A DNA stretch of 64,000 nt, taken from the NCBI RefSeq assembly GCF_001422325.1, contig NZ_LMMR01000006.1, forward strand, positions 496,001 through 560,000, given 5' to 3'. The notes beneath the pieces were generated by a model. It searched no databases. It was not told the DNA's origin and was given only the letters and a program-made list of their open reading frames with translations. This document shows positions 61,014 to 64,000 of the stretch, piece by piece. How positions within the stretch are numbered: the stretch's first letter is position 1; each line of letters opens with the position of its first letter. The translations under genes were made by a program, and so were the position numbers. The stretch is from Leifsonia sp. Leaf264. Lineage in GTDB: Bacteria > Actinomycetota > Actinomycetes > Actinomycetales > Microbacteriaceae.

Positions 61014-61068
61014 GCAGGATGAGAGCCGACTCGGGCGCATATCGCGCTCGTGTCGGCTCTCATCCTGC
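61014..61068. repeat. 55-base palindromic element, copy 3 (diverged arms)
   Basis: Perfect 17-base arms GCAGGATGAGAGCCGAC / GTCGGCTCTCATCCTGC, with core GCGCATATCGCGC (reverse complement related to the GATATGCG core of copies 1 and 2). It begins 20 bases beyond the stop of the RND gene on the minus strand. Confidence 0.82.
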
Positions 61069-61088
61069 AAACGACGTGCTGCTGCGGG

Positions 61089-64000
61089 CTACTCGGCGGA
61101 AGCCGCAGCCGCCGCGGGAGCGGACGGGGAGGCGGGAGCGGAGGCACCCTCCGCCTTCGCCGCCTTCTTCGCCGCACGCCGGTCGCGGGAGCCCTCCACC
61201 AGGTTGTACAGCGTCGGCAGCACGACCAGCGTGAGCACCGTCGACGACACCAGGCCGCCGATCACGACGATCGCGAGCGGCTGCGAGATGAAGCCGCCGT
61301 GGCCGGTGAGACCGACCGCCATGGGCAGCAGCGCGAAGATGGTCGCGAGCGCCGTCATGAGGATCGGGCGCAGACGACGGGATGCGCCGTGCATGACGGC
61401 ATCCTCCACGCCCATGCCGCGCCGTCGATACTGGTTCACCAGGTCGACGAGCACGATGGCGTTCGTCACCACGATTCCGATCAGCATCAGCACGCCGATG
61501 AGCGAGGCGACGCCGAGCGGGATGCCCGAGATGATCTGCAGGATGATCGCACCCGTCGCTGCGAACGGCACGGAGACGAGCAGCAGGAGTGGCTGGCGCA
61601 GCGAGCGGAACGTGGCCACCATGACGATGTACACGATGAGGATGGCCGCGAGCAGGGCGAGTCCGAGCTGGCTGAACGCGTCGCCCTGGCTGGCCGTGAC
61701 GCCGCCGATCTCGGCATTCGCGCCCTGCGGCAGCTTCGCATCGGCGAGAGCCGCCGTCACGTCGGCATTGGCCACGGACAGGTTGTCGGTGCCCGGCGTC
61801 GCCGTGATGGTGGCGCTGCGCAATCCCTTCACCGTCGTGACGGATGCCGGACCCTTGGTGTCCTCCACCGTCGCGAGGGTGTCGAGGGCGACGGGGCCTG
61901 CGATGGTCGGAATCTGCAGCGCCTGGAGCTCGGCGATGGTGGTCGGCGGGTTCTCCGACTGCAGGTAGATCTTCAGGGTGCTGTCGTCGATTGCGATGGA
62001 GCCGATGGTGCTCGGCTGCATGGCCTGCGACACGATGCTGCCGATCGCGACCTCGCTGAGGCCGGCCTGCGCCGCCGCGTCGCGGTCGACGGTCACGGCG
62101 ATGTACGGCAGCGAGGCGCTGAGGTTCGACGAGACGGCCTTGATGGAGTCGAGGTCGTCGAGCGACTTCACGATGGTGTCCGACGCCTTCTGCAGGTCGT
62201 CGTTCGACGACGCGGTGACGTCGACGAGGATGTCGCTGCCGCCGCCGAAACCGCTCGATGCCGTCACGGCGATGTCGCCGGAGTCGGTGACCTGCGCGAG
62301 CTGGTCCTCGATGTCGGCCTGCACGGCCGTGGCATCGGCGTCGGGATCCATCGTGATCGAGTACGTGATCCCGCCACCGCCACCGGTGAAGGCGTCACGG
62401 AGGGCGCTTCCACTGGAGCCGATGGTGAGCTGCACGGTCTCGACGCCGTCGGTCGCCCGCAGCTTGTCCTCGACGACGGATGCCGCGGCATCCTGAGCCT
62501 CGAGCGAGGCTCCGGGCTCGAGCGTCTGGGTGACCGTCAGGGTGTTCTGGCCCGTCGCCCCGAGGAAGTTGGTCTTCATGAGCGGGGTGAGGCCCAGGGT
62601 TCCGAACAGGATCACGACGGCGATGAGGATGGTCGCGACCGAGTGCCTGAGCGTCCAGCGGATGATCGGCAGGTAGCCCTTCTGCAGGCGCGACGGATGC
62701 TCCAGCTCGTCGAAGCTCGCATCACCGCCCTCATCGGCCGGCAGCTCGACGGCATCGTGCTTCGCCTTGGGCGGACGCAGGAACCAGTAGGCCAGCACCG
62801 GCACGATCGTCAGCGACACCAGCAGCGACGACAGCAGCGCGATGGTGATGGTGAGGGCGAACGGGCGGAACAGCTCACCGGTCACGTCGCCGACGAAGGC
62901 TATCGGCAGGAACACGGCGACGGTGGTGATGGTCGACGCCGTGATCGCGCCGGCGACCTCCTTGACCGCGCGCAGGATGGTCTCGACGCGATCGACGCCG
63001 GCGACCATCTGCCGCTTGATGTTCTCGATGACCACGATGGAGTCGTCGACCACGCGGCCGATGGCGATGGTGAGGGCGCCCAGCGTGATGATGTTGAGCG
63101 TGTAGCCCGTCGCCTGCATGCCGATGAACGTGACGAGCACGCTGGTCGGGATGGAGATGGCCGTGACGAGGGTCGAGCGCACCGACATCAGGAAGATCAG
63201 GATGACGATCACGGCGAAGAACAGGCCGAGCAGGCCCTCCTCGGTGAGCGACTGGATCGACTGCTCGATGAACGGAGCCTGGTCGAACACCACGGTGATC
63301 TTCGCGTTCGAGCCGAGCTTGTCCTCGAGGTCGGGGATGAGCGCGTTGACGCCCTTCGAGACGTCGACGGTGTTCGCCGACGGCAGCTTGGTCACGGCGA
63401 TCGTGAGCGCCGGCTTGCCGTCGACGCGCGAGATCGAGGTGGTCGGGTCGTCGGTCTCCTCGACCGTGGCCACGTCGCCGACGGTCTGGATGCCGGATGC
63501 GAACCCTGCCGCATCCGTCGGCACCAGCGGCAGGGCCGCGATGGCGTCCACCGAGTCGAGCTTCGCGCCGGACTGCACGGTGAGGGTGAGGTCGTTCTCG
63601 GTGATCGAACCGGCGGGCAGCAGCACGCCGTTCTGCTTGAGGGCGTCGCTGATGGCCTGGCTGCTGAGCCCGGCTGCGGCGAGCGCGGCATCGTCGGGAG
63701 TGATCGTGATGCGCTGGCCGACCGCACCGGTCAGCTGGGCGCCGTTGACGCCCTCGACCTTCTCGATGTCGGGCAGGGCGAGCTTCGTGATGTCGGCGGC
63801 GAGGCTCTTCTCGTCGTCATCGCTGGTGACGGCGAGCTGCACGATGGGCAGGTCGTCGAAGCTTCCGCTGAACACCTGCGGGTCGACGCCGTCGGGCAGG
63901 GTGCCCTTGATGCGGTTGATGGCCTGGGTGAGCTTCTGCTCGGCCGTCGCGAGGTCGGTGCCGTAGGTGAACTGCGCCGTGATGAGCGACTGGTTCGTGT
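61089..64000 (-). CDS. RND-type efflux permease (5' end outside the window)
   Basis: A large inner-membrane, proton-driven exporter; 970 residues are visible and the frame continues past base 64000 (visible start TNQSLITAQFTYGTDLATAEQK split as TNQSLITAQFTYG and TDLATAEQK). Two membrane halves with large periplasmic-type loops are present. The proton-relay helix shows IAIGRVVDDSIVVIEN, and the C-terminal half has LMLIGIVVTNAIVLVDLVN. This matches AcrB/HAE1-like proteins as found in actinobacteria, which lack an outer-membrane partner. Substrate unknown. A palindrome follows the stop as terminator. Confidence 0.93.
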   Translation of the reverse strand, partial: TNQSLITAQFTYGTDLATAEQKLTQAINRIKGTLPDGVDPQVFSGSFDDLPIVQLAVTSDDDEKSLAADITKLALPDIEKVEGVNGAQLTGAVGQRITITPDDAALAAAGLSSQAISDALKQNGVLLPAGSITENDLTLTVQSGAKLDSVDAIAALPLVPTDAAGFASGIQTVGDVATVEETDDPTTSISRVDGKPALTIAVTKLPSANTVDVSKGVNALIPDLEDKLGSNAKITVVFDQAPFIEQSIQSLTEEGLLGLFFAVIVILIFLMSVRSTLVTAISIPTSVLVTFIGMQATGYTLNIITLGALTIAIGRVVDDSIVVIENIKRQMVAGVDRVETILRAVKEVAGAITASTITTVAVFLPIAFVGDVTGELFRPFALTITIALLSSLLVSLTIVPVLAYWFLRPPKAKHDAVELPADEGGDASFDELEHPSRLQKGYLPIIRWTLRHSVATILIAVVILFGTLGLTPLMKTNFLGATGQNTLTVTQTLEPGASLEAQDAAASVVEDKLRATDGVETVQLTIGSSGSALRDAFTGGGGGITYSITMDPDADATAVQADIEDQLAQVTDSGDIAVTASSGFGGGSDILVDVTASSNDDLQKASDTIVKSLDDLDSIKAVSSNLSASLPYIAVTVDRDAAAQAGLSEVAIGSIVSQAMQPSTIGSIAIDDSTLKIYLQSENPPTTIAELQALQIPTIAGPVALDTLATVEDTKGPASVTTVKGLRSATITATPGTDNLSVANADVTAALADAKLPQGANAEIGGVTASQGDAFSQLGLALLAAILIVYIVMVATFRSLRQPLLLLVSVPFAATGAIILQIISGIPLGVASLIGVLMLIGIVVTNAIVLVDLVNQYRRRGMGVEDAVMHGASRRLRPILMTALATIFALLPMAVGLTGHGGFISQPLAIVVIGGLVSSTVLTLVVLPTLYNLVEGSRDRRAAKKAAKAEGASAPASPSAPAAAAASAE

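Noticed and set aside
1-64000. tRNA, rRNA, riboswitch or insertion sequence
   Set aside because: No tRNA-like cloverleaf sequence, rRNA stretch, transposase frame or known riboswitch core was recognised by eye; short or diverged RNAs could be missed.

Overview
The window is about 70% G+C with strongly G/C-biased third codon positions, many GTG starts, leaderless-looking promoters and a glutaredoxin-like CxxC protein. Together with the gene set this points to a high-GC actinobacterium, most probably Microbacteriaceae; that placement is inference, and no rRNA or tRNA is present to confirm it. It looks like ordinary chromosome: no insertion sequence, phage, CRISPR or integrase was seen. Genes are dense, the longest non-coding stretch is 291 bases, and both window edges cut a gene.

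Layout. 1-8.9 kb: an MFS tail, a heterodimeric ABC exporter pair with one degenerate ATP site, two small membrane proteins, a sugar porter, an EEP-family phosphatase/nuclease and a TspO-like protein. 9-19 kb: a drug-type MFS exporter, small proteins, an M20 peptidase, another MFS protein and a 1171-residue nuclease-nuclease-helicase protein. 19.2-22.5 kb: a three-gene operon of DUF4956 membrane protein, VTC-type polyphosphate polymerase and beta-helix-like lipoprotein. 22.7-28.2 kb: a translationally coupled operon of NCS1 permease, agmatine deiminase and amidase, facing a TetR regulator across a perfect palindrome. 28.2-41 kb: assorted single genes, including a DUF222-HNH gene, YdeI and AIG2-like proteins, a flavin monooxygenase, a berberine-bridge-like oxidase, a TSUP exporter and a DEAD-box helicase with a repetitive disordered tail.

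40.5-49.1 kb: histidine utilisation, with an IclR regulator, hutH, hutU and hutI and a probable hutG at 57 kb. These would take histidine to glutamate without HutF. An 18-base near-palindrome recurs before the regulator, hutH and hutU and is the likely operator. 49.1-55.4 kb: an alpha-glucosidase and an ABC sugar importer without its own ATPase, divergent from a ROK regulator. 55.4-64 kb: a SixA phosphatase, a dienelactone hydrolase, hutG, a histidine-rich CopB-type copper ATPase behind a CsoR-like operator, a Nudix hydrolase and the 3' part of an RND permease.

The most unusual signal is a family of roughly 58-base palindromic elements (arms GAGTTGCCCACTTCCG). One copy lies inside hutU and one inside hutI, both in frame and both translated into similar extra peptides, while others are intergenic. 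A second family of exactly 55-base palindromes with changing arms and a conserved ATATGCG core sits downstream of three genes. Together these look like non-autonomous palindromic repeats, one of which can become protein-coding sequence.
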